Below, piece by piece: positions 49,226 through 59,330 of a DNA stretch of 64,000 nt. Within the stretch, counting starts at the first letter, position 1; every line of letters starts with the position of its first letter. The DNA comes from Panopea generosa. Lineage: Eukaryota > Mollusca > Bivalvia > Adapedonta > Hiatellidae. Both the position numbers and the translations under genes were made by a program. The stretch spans positions 2,186,001-2,250,000 of the forward strand of contig CM055901.1 of assembly GCA_029582155.1 (NCBI GenBank), written 5' to 3'. The notes under the pieces are model-generated. The model was not told the DNA's origin. It was given only the letters and a program-made list of their open reading frames with translations, and searched no databases.

Positions 49226-50139
49226 TGATGATTTAACGATCAGTTTAATGAATAATAATGTACGTATCGTTCCAATCCCTATGAAAACTTTGTGTACCTT
49301 CTAAACGTGAAAGTTGCTGGAACAGTCTTATAATGAAATCAACTTAACATTAATATGTCTTATTCATGATCTACATGTCATATATAATATACATGACAGC
49401 TGCACAATAACGAAAAACTGTGAAATTTGAAAATTAATCAATGTTTTGAATAGCTACGAATGCTGCATATTTACATGTAATCTAATCATATTTCATTAAT
49501 CGCGTTATGAATATGCTAGTGCTGATTTCACAGAATATAAATAATGATGGTTATTTTCCAGAAGAAAACTATTGTTTTATTAGTATCGAATAGTAAGTAG
49601 ATATACCATAACAACGCTCACTAATTACCATAAAGGCATTCACCGTTTGTGTGGAATACTGTATTTGGGATTATCTGTCACAATTACCTTCATAAGACAA
49701 CAATTAAGCATAAATAGAAAATATAACAATGGTAGATTGCATGGTTTAGGAAGCTCCATCCCGCAATTGTCTGTAAATTTATCACGAGATATACCTATCA
49801 CCGTCACACTTACCAGTAGTTGAGGTATTTTTACATAAAAAAGCGTATAATGTTATTTCTGCTATTTATTACTGTTTTTGCAAAAAAAACAGGAGTTTAC
49901 ATGTATCATAAACATATATCAATAAATATCGACTATGTATATATCTTTTCTCGACGTGACAAAATCCCATTGCGGCAAATACTTCTAAATGTATGGGGGA
50001 AAACAAAGCAATAAACGCATTTCCGCTGATCATATTTACAGATGAGTGGATTACAAAACAAAAAAATATCCAAATGTTTTGTATCGTATGAGCAACTAAC
50101 ACGCGTGGAGGACATCAAGTGTCGTCGGTGCGCAGATGG

Positions 50140-50450
50140 AATTAATCGAATAATAATGATACATTTAATTTAAAAGAGATAATGGGAAACTGTTAAATCG
50201 TATAATAATGATACATTTAATATATAAGAGATAATGGGAAATTGGTTAATCGTATAATAATGATATATTTAATGTATAAGAGATAATGGGAAACTGGTTA
50301 ATCGTATAATAATGATACATTTAATATAAAAGAGATAATGGGAAACTGGTTATTTAATATATAACATATAATGGGAAACTGCTAAAACGTATAATAATGA
50401 TACATTTAATGTATAAGAGAAAAATGGGAAACTGGTAAATCGTACAATGA
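50140..50450 (+). repeat. 52-bp tandem repeat, about 5.5 copies
   Basis: 'aatgggaaa-tg' recurs at 50,181, 50,233, 50,285 and 50,337, an exact 52-base period, with one shortened unit next. Each unit has 'cgtataataatgatacattt' and 'aagagat'. R1 copy C carries a single unit at about 41,600-41,650, so this is a local expansion. Confidence 0.92.
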
Positions 50451-50634
50451 TTCTCATAAAGTTCGTTTTTAACAGAAGTATTATGACAAGAGGTATTATG
50501 ACAAGGAACATGTTACAGAACATAAACGACGTGTAGCGGATTGAGTGTATCATAAATGATTACTAAAACTTTTGGGTAGTATTAAAACGGTATCCACAAA
50601 TCAGTAATAACGACCTACTGCCTTACATAGTTAG

Positions 50635-51099
50635 GTCTCACTACACATTTGAATTTTGTTCTTTGTTCTTTATAAAATAAGGCCTAGGATTTCACTGGTA
50701 AAAAAAGAATTCCACATAGAATTTTTTTAAAAGTATTTTTTTTTCACAGCAGGAATGTATACACACATAAAAATGCAAAATAACTGGTAGGTTGACCACG
50801 TTGTTTTTTTTAAAAGAGGGTGCAGTGACACCATGAGCTTTTTTGAAAAAAGAAGTCCTCAAATGCACATAAATACATGCATAAGTAGAAATCCTATAAA
50901 AGTCACATTTTTAGTTCCAGTGATGTCTTATTGCAGTATATGCTATGCCAACTTTTGCTCTATTAACCTGCAGCAAGAAATTACAACCACTATGAACCAT
51001 TTTGAAAATATTTCATAACCAAAGTACATAGACCTATTTTTTTAAGAATAAGAATCCTGCTACCGTGGAAAAAAAACGAGCATAACTGTGTAGTGAGAC
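50635..51099. mobile_element. R2 MITE, copy 3, with perfect 13-bp TIRs
   Basis: The left end GTCTCACTACACA (50,635-50,647) and the right end TGTGTAGTGAGAC (51,087-51,099) are exact reverse complements. The 465-base element matches the copies at 9.5 and 16.0 kb and has no real coding frame. This defines R2 as a non-autonomous DNA transposon. Target duplication and superfamily are not clear from the flanks ('ttag' left, 'gtat' right). Confidence 0.85.
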
Positions 51100-52079
51100 G
51101 TATAACGTTATGGTCGGCAGGTCAAGGCTGTCACGATTGGACGATAATTAAAAGCTTATTATATATCCATGCGAGAACGTAGTTCCAGTAGATGGCAGGG
51201 TGGTGGATGGTTAGTATATATTCAGCGGAGTATGTGAGGTACCGCTATATGTCAATTGTCAACATGCCAATGTTTACTAAATAAAGCAATGTATTCAGAT
51301 TGTTAATTAATGGAACTAAAGAGTGCTAATTAGGTATTGGGAAGTTGCTATACAATGAGAGAGAGAGAATGAGCGTCAGAGTGAGTCGGGAATGCCGCTC
51401 GAGAGATGGTTTTGAGGTCACACGAGAGCCGGGGGGTTGAGCGAGAACATAGGTTGTGCTAGTTTTGGTGTCATACATAGCTCTGCGGTGACTTCGTTTT
51501 GATTTGAATTGACTTGTAATGAAATCATCATATTTTGGTACATTGTGTTTGTGTTACCCGCTCCGTTACCGACGGTACATATCTGTCAGTAGCTATTCAT
51601 AGCTAATGTTTGTATTTGTTCCGCAATTACATTTTAAACAGGTGTACAATGAAACATTGACGTTATCGTTAATTATTCTAAATTTCACAGAAAAAACAAT
51701 TGTACATTATATTAAAAATCTAGCCTACATTAAATGATCAATTTCATTTTTCACACATTTTCCATTATAAAATGATTACATAAGTTAAGGAAGTTATTTT
51801 TAAATTTCAAAATTTTCTTATAAGCATTTGCCAGTTTGATTTTTCATCAAACATAAATTAAAAAGGGTAACTATAAAAATTAATGACTTCCAGTTTCCCA
51901 TCCGTTGCCTGGCGCCCGTTTCACTACATATCTCAAGCTGAGTTTTTCAAAAAAATTTAAATCTCTCTTAATAATTACTCGAAAGCATTACGCGTTTTTA
52001 AAGGTAATTTATCAGGATTTTTTAAAATTTTAAAAGTGGCTATAAACAATTTTTCCAAAAGATCATGAGATATATAATC
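51100..52079. other. No gene seen; GC-richer patch
   Basis: 51,355-51,600 is richer in G and CpG ('gagcgtcagagtgagtcggg', 'gagagccggggggttgagcg') than its surroundings. No frame, promoter or repeat partner could be identified. Confidence 0.35.
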
Positions 52080-52372
52080 ATTGACCCCGCAAATCCATTA
52101 TGATTCCCAAGACAGTAGGTAATGTTGCAACCTACTTACCACATTAGGAACGTTTCCTTCAATGCCCACACTTTTCTGCAGCTTATCTGCCCTCCACTAT
52201 ATCAGAATAGAACAAACAACATCGTGCCAATCATTCTGCTGTTTCCGTCTTGTCTTTCAAACATTCTCTGAATTTTAACAAGAAGATATTTCCAAAATTT
52301 TACTATAATGTAGAAGAAAATCGACAATTCAGCATGCGCGGTAAGTACACAGCAGTTCCTTGAAAGAGCATC
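52080..52372 (+). pseudogene. LINE fragment, sense half of an inverted pair
   Basis: It matches the minus strand of the 57 kb LINE over its region at about 57,950-57,650: 'tgacagtaggaaatgttgca'-like, 'acgtttccttcaat', 'tctgctgcttccgtcttgtc'-like, 'ttcagcatgcgcgg' and 'cagttccttgaaagagca'. The encoded region is the part after the RT domain. It ends abruptly at 'gagca', exactly where the inverted piece at 52,545-52,667 would continue. Confidence 0.85.
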
Positions 52373-52543
52373 ATTAAACATAGGTAAGTTTGTAATACTC
52401 ACAACTACATTAGAAATGATACATTGCATATAGGTACCTTTGTAAAACACACAACTACATTAGAAATGATTCTTTGAATACAGGTACCTTTTTTATACAC
52501 ACAACTACATTAGAAACGATGAATTTATTATAGGTACGGCAAG
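52373..52543 (+). repeat. 50-bp minisatellite, flipped part, about 3 units
   Basis: Units of the form 'ggtacctttgtaa', 'acacacaactacattagaaa', 'tgat' in the orientation opposite to the larger array at 52,668-53,360. Confidence 0.85.
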
Positions 52544-52544
52544 G

Positions 52545-52667
52545 ACATCATGGGGTGGAGTTTGTTGACGTTGATATTTAGTGCATGTGAAGAGATAGTT
52601 ATAAGTATCCTCAGTTTCACCGCAGACACAGGTAGGGCTTTCTACTATGTTTTTGGAGGACAGTATC
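52545..52667 (-). pseudogene. LINE fragment, inverted half
   Basis: The plus-strand text 'gcatgtgaagagatagtta', 'gcagacacaggtagggcttt', 'ctac-atgtttttgga' matches plus-strand 57,535-57,650, which is antisense to the LINE. On the LINE it is the segment immediately following the 52,080-52,372 fragment and covers the C-terminal zinc-knuckle-like region. Confidence 0.85.
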
Positions 52668-53360
52668 ATTTCTTATGTAGTCATGAATATTACATAGACA
52701 CCTATATTCAATGTATCATTTCTAATGTAATCGTGAGTATTACAAATATACCTATATTCAATATCATTTATAATGTAGTCGTGAGTATAACAAACGTACC
52801 TGTATTCGATGTATCATTTCAAGTGTAGTCATAAATATTACATAGGCACCTATATTCAATGTATCATTTCTAATGTAGTCGTGGGTATTACAAACATACC
52901 TATATTCAATGAATGTATCATTTCTAATGAGGTTGCGAGTATTACAAACGTACCTATATTCAATGGTTCATTTCTAATATAGATGTGAGTATTATAAAAG
53001 TACCTTTATTCAATGTGTCATTTCTAGTGTAGTCATGAATTTTAAATAGGTACCTATATTCAATATATAATTGCTAATGTAGTCGTGAGTATGACAAACG
53101 AACTAATATCGATTAGCATCTAAATTCAATGTATCATTTCTAATGTAGTCGTGAGTATTACAAACGTAGCTTTATTCAATGTATCACTTCGAATGTAGTC
53201 GTGAGAATATCAAAGATACCTATATTCAATGTTTCATTTCTAATATACTTATGAGTATTACAAACGTTACTGTATTCAGTGTATCATTTCTTATGTAGTT
53301 GTAAGTATTGCAACGGTACCTATATTCGATGTATCATTTTATTCTGAGCTTGACAGACGT
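52668..53360 (+). repeat. 50-bp minisatellite, about 13-14 units
   Basis: Unit 'tatcatttctaatgtagtcg' then 'tgagtattacaaacgtacc' and 'tatattcaatg', period 50. Units differ by many substitutions, and one holds a 16-base insertion. It is the reverse complement of the array at 52,373-52,543. Confidence 0.92.
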
Positions 53361-54254
53361 TCTCCTATTCAGTTATAAATAAGTATATTGCGACTGAAAA
53401 TTAAGCATAGCTTTTATCATTTAGGTACTTTTAATGGTAAACGAATTCAATTATTTTCGGGGATGGTGGGGTTGTACGATCTGTAAAGAATAAAAGATAA
53501 CGGGTTGTAGTTACCAAACATTTTACCAAAGTAAGCGTATGAATACATACTTTTATAAAGGGAGATAATTACTTTCACAATAACGGAATTTGAATTAAAC
53601 ATATGTGAATTCACTGTATCTATATAATCCAACGGGTTTATAAATCTGTCCTTAATATAGCATGTGAGTAATCATGAATCCTTAACTGGATCCTACTCAT
53701 ATAAAGCTATCAGTTCATGTATGTAAATTTGTTCACCCTGTCCAGATGTGTTGCATGTAATTCCATAATATATAAGTCATGGTCGACACCAAATTTATTG
53801 GTTTGGCAGAGGCCTTGATATTGTATCTGTGGTTTGCATTGTAGCTAGGCGCAATTGCCGTTGTTTGGTCTGTACATTTATGTCTTGGTTATTCACAAAT
53901 AAGTATCTCCATATATATATATCATGCATTGTGAATGAGCATCCGAGAAGATCCCAAAAATCGTAAATTCCGTCGTTGTGAATTTAATTATCTCCATTTA
54001 TATATATAATACTATATATATATAATACTAGAATACTTTGCAGAATATAGAGCAGTCAGAGAATAATAATTGAGGGCAGAGCAACACGGAGATAATGACA
54101 AGTTTCCAGCGCCCTCTGCCGGTCTAAGATTTAGAAAATATTGACTTTCATGGAGATTCCATTCCTTCCGGTAGTCAACTGTAAAATGGGCCAACCACTA
54201 GACATGCAGAACGTTGTAGGATCATAGGAACAAATTAATTTATGATAACAATTT
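53361..54254. other. No gene seen
   Basis: AT-rich with two short TA-rich runs near 53,910 and 54,000-54,030. A CTCF-like motif at 54,106-54,123 is listed separately. Confidence 0.45.
54106..54123 (-). promoter_or_regulatory. CTCF-like binding motif
   Basis: The plus strand 'ccagcgccctctgccggt' is, on the minus strand, ACCGGCAGAGGGCGCTGG. This closely resembles the conserved CTCF core (CC-x3-AG-x-GGGCGC). The protein is conserved in bilaterians. A single match in 64 kb is only suggestive. Confidence 0.35.
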
Positions 54255-54690
54255 TTGGTATGTTGCCAAATTTGGTTTTAGTTTTATAAATTTGAGACCG
54301 AAATGTGTACACACTGGTATTCACGGGCTCCACACGAGGCATTGCCGCCTGCACTCTACTAGTTTATACCAATACTATGATAAGATGTAACTCGGCAAAC
54401 ATTACACTGTTCCCATAGTTTAAATACAAAGTACATACAGTTGAATGTCTTCAAATTTGGATTATGTCTTCTTAGATCCATAATTGGCACACTGTCTAAG
54501 ATCTAAGAAAGAGCCATAATGCAAATAAACGTCCGTTTTTTAATCGAGCCGATATAATAACAGAAAGAATAGCATGCAACTATTCGGTTCTCGAAGCTCA
54601 GAAATATATAAATCAATATAAAGGAATTTGAACAAAATGCAATTTGGAAACAGAGATAGCGACATACATCACAAATGATGATAGGGTTTG
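54255..54690 (+). repeat. Dispersed repeat R3, copy 3 (no SINE)
   Basis: 'tttgagaccgaaatgtgt', 'cagttgaatgtcttcaaat', 'gatccataattgg', 'aaataaacgtccgtttttta', 'cagaaatatataaat-aatataaagga'. More diverged than the other two and lacking the SINE. Confidence 0.75.
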
Positions 54691-56700
54691 TTTTGTAACT
54701 TGAAACTAAACTATGTCCCATACGTAATATGGTTATATAGGTAATAGTTAAATATACTTCAAATTAATAAAAATGAAACTATATCATATCTTTTAACTAT
54801 AAAGATGAAATATATATAGACATGTTCACGTTTTAGAAATGCTAAGCTTTTACTAATACAAAACTTTTAAAATTACAAAGCCAACATTTTATTTGATTTT
54901 AATGCGCTTGCTACATATTATGTTATATCATTCGCTCGATATTTACAATAAGAATTATCGCATAGGTGTCCTATGCTTACATAACTTTTTGTTTGTCTGT
55001 GTGTTGTTATGGGTTTAATAGTATTTCCAACAGTAGTTCAGCTGTATAACGTCGGCAAGCGTAGTAAACCACCGTCCCTTTGATCCGTTTAACCATCGTC
55101 CCTTCGATCCGTTAGGCGGTTAACACAATTCATGATAAATATTCGCCCTGATCATTGTTTCATTTAGTCATTTAGACAAAATTTTTATGTGTTTTATGTG
55201 TTATATGTGTCATAACGTATTAAGTCAAATAACCTTTGTATAAGTTTGACTGAATCGCTCCGTTAGTACAGGTTGTGTAAAAACCTCTACAGGAACTAAA
55301 TTCTTTAATAAAACCGAAATATTGATTGGTTGTTACCTTCGTATCAAACGTGTGTGGCCGCAGTATTTTATATTTTAACAGAACATCTGTCAGTTAATTG
55401 TTTGACCAGTCATCGGTTGACATAAACTCTCATTAGAAAACCCTGCTTCTTATCAGAATATAGTATTTCAAATGTATACATATAGTGTTATAAGTGGACT
55501 TGTTTGCAATTTTGAACCTGCATATAGAAAGTTCATTTTAGAACTGTAAAAATACACGATTGTATTACTTTTCCTTGAAACCATACAGCTTGATGAACCT
55601 CAACAGAATCCTCAGTTTCATTGTATTGCATATCTCTGCTATCTTATTTCCAATGTAAACTACTGCCAACTCTCTGAACAAATGATAAACAGTGTACATG
55701 TATATATGTCTAAACAGTGGGCTCCCAGTGGTCGTATTTCCGCTAGAAAATAGCCAAACGTTTGTTTTGCATGTATTAAATGCCAAGATATATAGTATAT
55801 ATTCTAGATAAGTCAAAATCATTCACATTCGGATGCACAAATTCGTTCCCTACAACCCAAAATGTTAATAACAAAACAGAGAGCGATCGATGTTAGAATT
55901 ACATTGATCAGACTTTGCGACATCTGCAACATCTCTCACTTCACGAAGTGGCCATGTGTAAAGCAAGTTTGATTAACGCGAACGATCTGGCAGTGCCTCA
56001 ATCGTATGTTTGGATGACAAAATGTATCTTAGTGACAGGATGACAGAAAATGAAATTGATTCTATCAAAACAAAGAAGCGATAATGATGAATGTCCAAGC
56101 GTTGCTATGGAAACTGAACTAAAATTGATATAAAATGGAATTCTGGCAAATCTATCTATATATAAACATTATAAATGCCAAACGATATGACAGAGTATAT
56201 TTTGTAGACAAATATATACAAGCTGTTATGTCAAGTACTTTGTTTTTTTTTGTGTTTCCTGGGAAGACAGTTCCTCTATCAATAAGATTCAAAGATTTGG
56301 TTGTTATAAAAATAACTTTCTATTTAGAAATTATTAAACAAACAAGTATGTGGAAACACATTCTATATATTCCCGTAATTTGAAAGATTTTTTTTTTCGA
56401 ATCGTCGTTGATGGTTCTGACAGTTATAAGTAAGTAAGTAAATATATTATTTAATTCTATATCTGTAAGTGTATAGCCGATCACCTACCCTATATGTTAC
56501 TTCGTGACCGTACACTATGTAGAAGTGTATTTGATCTAATAATTTTATATTGTACAGTTCAAAATTCAAGATGGCGATTAAAAAAAAGGAAATAAATTTT
56601 GTAGAAATTTCAACGATAAAAACAAATAACCGATAAAATGTTCCGCATGACGATCGGGACGTTGAGGAAATCCGAATAACATCTGCCGCTCTCATGGTTT
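54691..56700. other. No gene seen
   Basis: AT-rich. 'ccgtccct-tgatccgtt' is tandemly doubled at 55,072-55,112. The 85-codon minus-strand frame at 55,565-55,822 and the 82-codon plus-strand frame at 56,135-56,383 show no known domain. Confidence 0.45.
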
Positions 56701-57239
56701 ATTTATTTAAAAGGATCTCGATTTCGCTTCACTCTTTTGATAAACTATTTCGAGGTATATAATAAAATTGTACAATACACTGTAAAATAACCTTAAAATA
56801 GCGACATGTGTATGACATACATGACAAATAAGCAAAACACAAAAAAGATAAATAAACAGCATCCGACCCAGTGGGCCTATACATTTCCTACAATTATTTT
56901 AGACAATATTTATTCGTTTTCAACATATAAATATATTCAAATATACAGCGATACATAACGATAGAATTGAGAAGAAAGCTATTTCTAGCTTATAAAAAGT
57001 CTCTCTTCTCAATATCTTGCAAGGACTTTACAATGGTGTTACAAATGCAATGAAAACAAATTAATTACTAGACAAACGGATTATAAGCAGTGCTCGAGAT
57101 GAAAATAATAAATAAGTGCAAGTATCTTGATCGTTGGGAATACAGATGTAGCTGATTAGGTGTATATATAGGCTGCGGCGTATGCAATGCTTCAACTACT
57201 GAGAGTTGTGTATACCGGCATTGATCAATAATTGCCGTA
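56701..57239 (-). other. Possible LINE 3' UTR, limit uncertain
   Basis: Downstream of the LINE frame on the minus strand. A phrase 'ggcccactgggtcggatgct' (minus) and several AATAAA-like strings are present, but no clear terminal repeat or target duplication sets the end. Confidence 0.3.
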
Positions 57240-59330
57240 TATAACTAAAATTATTTAAAAAAAAAAATATGTGAGTAGAAATAAATTGGAAGGGGTAGAT
57301 AAAGTAGATAGACAGAAACAGGAAAAAAGAGGTATGATCACAGGATGCCCATTGATGTGTTGTGGGTCACTCTTATGGAATAAAATATAGTTCAATTCAA
57401 TGAATAAAACGTTAGTCTTCGGAATGTATGTTTGGACATGGTGAAATATTTTACGATTGACATCATCAGAAAGAGTGTCGTTGCCAAACAGTAGTGTGTT
57501 TAGGTCTAGACGAATAATAGGATGAAGGACGTCATGGAGTAGAGTTCTTTGGCGTTGATATACAGGGCATGTGAAGAAAAAGTGATACGTATCCTCAATT
57601 TCTGCACAGACACAGGTAGGGCTTTCTACAATGTTTTTGGAAAACAGGTGCTCTTTCAAGGAACTGCAGTGCATCCGCAACCGCGCATGCTGAATTGCCG
57701 AATCTCTTCTGCCATCGTAATAAAATTTTGGAACAGTCTTCTTGTTAGAATTTAGATCGTGCTTGAAAGACAAGACGGAAGCAGCAGACTGGGTGGCAGG
57801 GGGTAGTTTGTTCCATTCTGAGATAGTCGAGGGGAGGAAAGACGCAGAGAAGTGTTGGGTATTGAAGGAAACGTGACTATTGTGGTCAGAATTGCGTAGG
57901 CCGTAGGTTGCAACATTTCCTACTGTCATGGGGATCATATTGGATAAGTAGGAAGGGGTAGAGGGACTGTTGAGCATTTTATAGAAGTGGATCAATTTGT
58001 GTTTCCGTCTGCGGATTCTTTGTATATACGTTAAGTGATACCAGGCTTGTTGCTCCCGTATCGATTCTAGCTGCTTCGGTTTGGATTTTTCGAGGTCTTC
58101 TTCTTCTTCGGCTTTTGTTATATTAGCCCAAACGGCGTCAGAATATTCGAGTGTAGGCCTGATGAAAGATGTGTAGATAGTTTCAAGTGACCGACGATCA
58201 AGAGTGAATTTGAGAGAGCGCAGAATGTTGACTCGATTCCAAGCTTTTTGTAATGTCTTCAATGTGTTTGTGCCATGTGCCATCGTTAGATAGAGTGATT
58301 CCAAGGTATTTGTGATTGTCAGCGTCCTGTATTTGAATAGAGCTCATGAATATGTGCGGGTGCTGGGGTTTTGACGTGTTTGTGAGAAATAAGTAAAGAT
58401 TTAGTTTTAGCAGGATTAAATGTTACTAGCCAGGTTGACGCCCGGTCATTGATCTTTTTGTTTGTCAGAATTTTGACGTAGAGCAGCATGTTGAGGATTA
58501 TCGACAATAACATAAAAGGTTGTGTCGTCAGCAAAGAGGCGAATTGCAGAACCTATTTCAGAAACAATATCATTGATATAAACAAGAAATAATAATGGAC
58601 CAAGAATTGAGCCTTGAGGAACACCAGCCGATATTGGAACCGTGTCAGATGTGGACCCGGAAAAGATTATACATTGTGTTCTGCCAGCTAAATAATCCTT
58701 GAACCACAGAAGAACAGAGGCAGAAGTACCACTGCATTCAGGTTTGAATAAGAGTCCCTTATGCCACACGCGGTCGAAAGCTTTAAATATATCACAAAAG
58801 ACAACTCGAACCTGTTTACTTCCATCTAAAGCATTGCAAAAGGTATAGTAAATATATGTAAACTGATTGACAGTAGAGTCCTTGAGACTGAAGCCAGACT
58901 GAAAAGAAGAGATGAAGTTGTTGTCATGGAAGAAGTTAAATACATGTTTGTGGATAATCCTTTCGAAGACTTTGCTGATTGCACTGAGTAGGGAGATGCG
59001 CCTGTAGTTGCTAACACCGTGAGGGTCTTTCTTCTTGTAAATTTCACAGACGTGGGCTAGTTTCCATTGACGGGGAACTTTGGAAAGATGTAGGGAGTAG
59101 TTGAAGAGATCAAAGAGAGGTCGGGATAGTTCGTTTGAGAGTTCTTTGAGCACTATATTATTGATGGTATCGGGACTGGTGGCTTTCCCTGATTTAAGAA
59201 TTTTAAGGGCGTCAGTAACCTCTTTAAGCTGAATGTTAATGTTGGTGAGTTAAGGACCGTGAACGCTGATCGGAAGGTTTGGGAGGCCTTTATTCATGTC
59301 AATTAGGAGAGTTTATGCTTGAAAGAATGT
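57240..59330 (-). pseudogene. 5'-truncated CR1/Jockey-like LINE with RT domain
   Basis: Minus strand. The RT starts upstream of the longest frame with VTDALKILKSGKATSPDTI, after an in-frame TAA at about 59,249. The main frame (58,446-59,153) has SNYRRISLL, the motif A FCDIFKAFD, GVPQGSILGP and the catalytic FADD. The thumb then continues in other frames (WLVTFNPAKTKSLL at about 58,430; NILRSLKFTLDRRSLETIY at about 58,200). The C-terminus carries CVCAEIEDTYHFFFTC, the zinc-knuckle-like motif. At least four frameshifts (near 58,470, 58,290 and a pair around 58,030-58,110) and the stop make it inactive. The upstream apurinic endonuclease is missing, so it is 5'-truncated at about 59,330. It belongs to the same subfamily as the 52 kb fragments. 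Autonomous relatives may have moved the SINEs, but no shared 3' end is proven. Confidence 0.9.

Larger units (their letters stand above)
45500..50535 (+). repeat. Compound block R3+R1, copy 2 (R1 doubled)
   Basis: It aligns with 37,830-41,735 from 'aaaaataatagcacta' onward: one 164-bp unit (45,670-45,825), R3 with its SINE (45,900-46,740), then two R1 copies in tandem. 'atgtataaaaacag-gaa' occurs at 46,951 and 48,201, exactly 1,250 bases apart, and the two run nearly identical for several hundred bases. The R1 tandem is therefore much younger than the split of the two blocks. Confidence 0.8.
48201..50535 (+). repeat. Dispersed repeat R1, copy E (complete)
   Basis: Full-length R1 by comparison with copy C, with SINE-D at 49.14 kb and an expanded 52-bp array near its right end. 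Short frames (for example 48,548-48,775) are not maintained in sister copies. Confidence 0.8.

Noticed and set aside
55565-55822. 85-codon minus-strand frame resembling a membrane segment
   Set aside because: Hydrophobicity arises from AT-rich codons; no family motif recognised.
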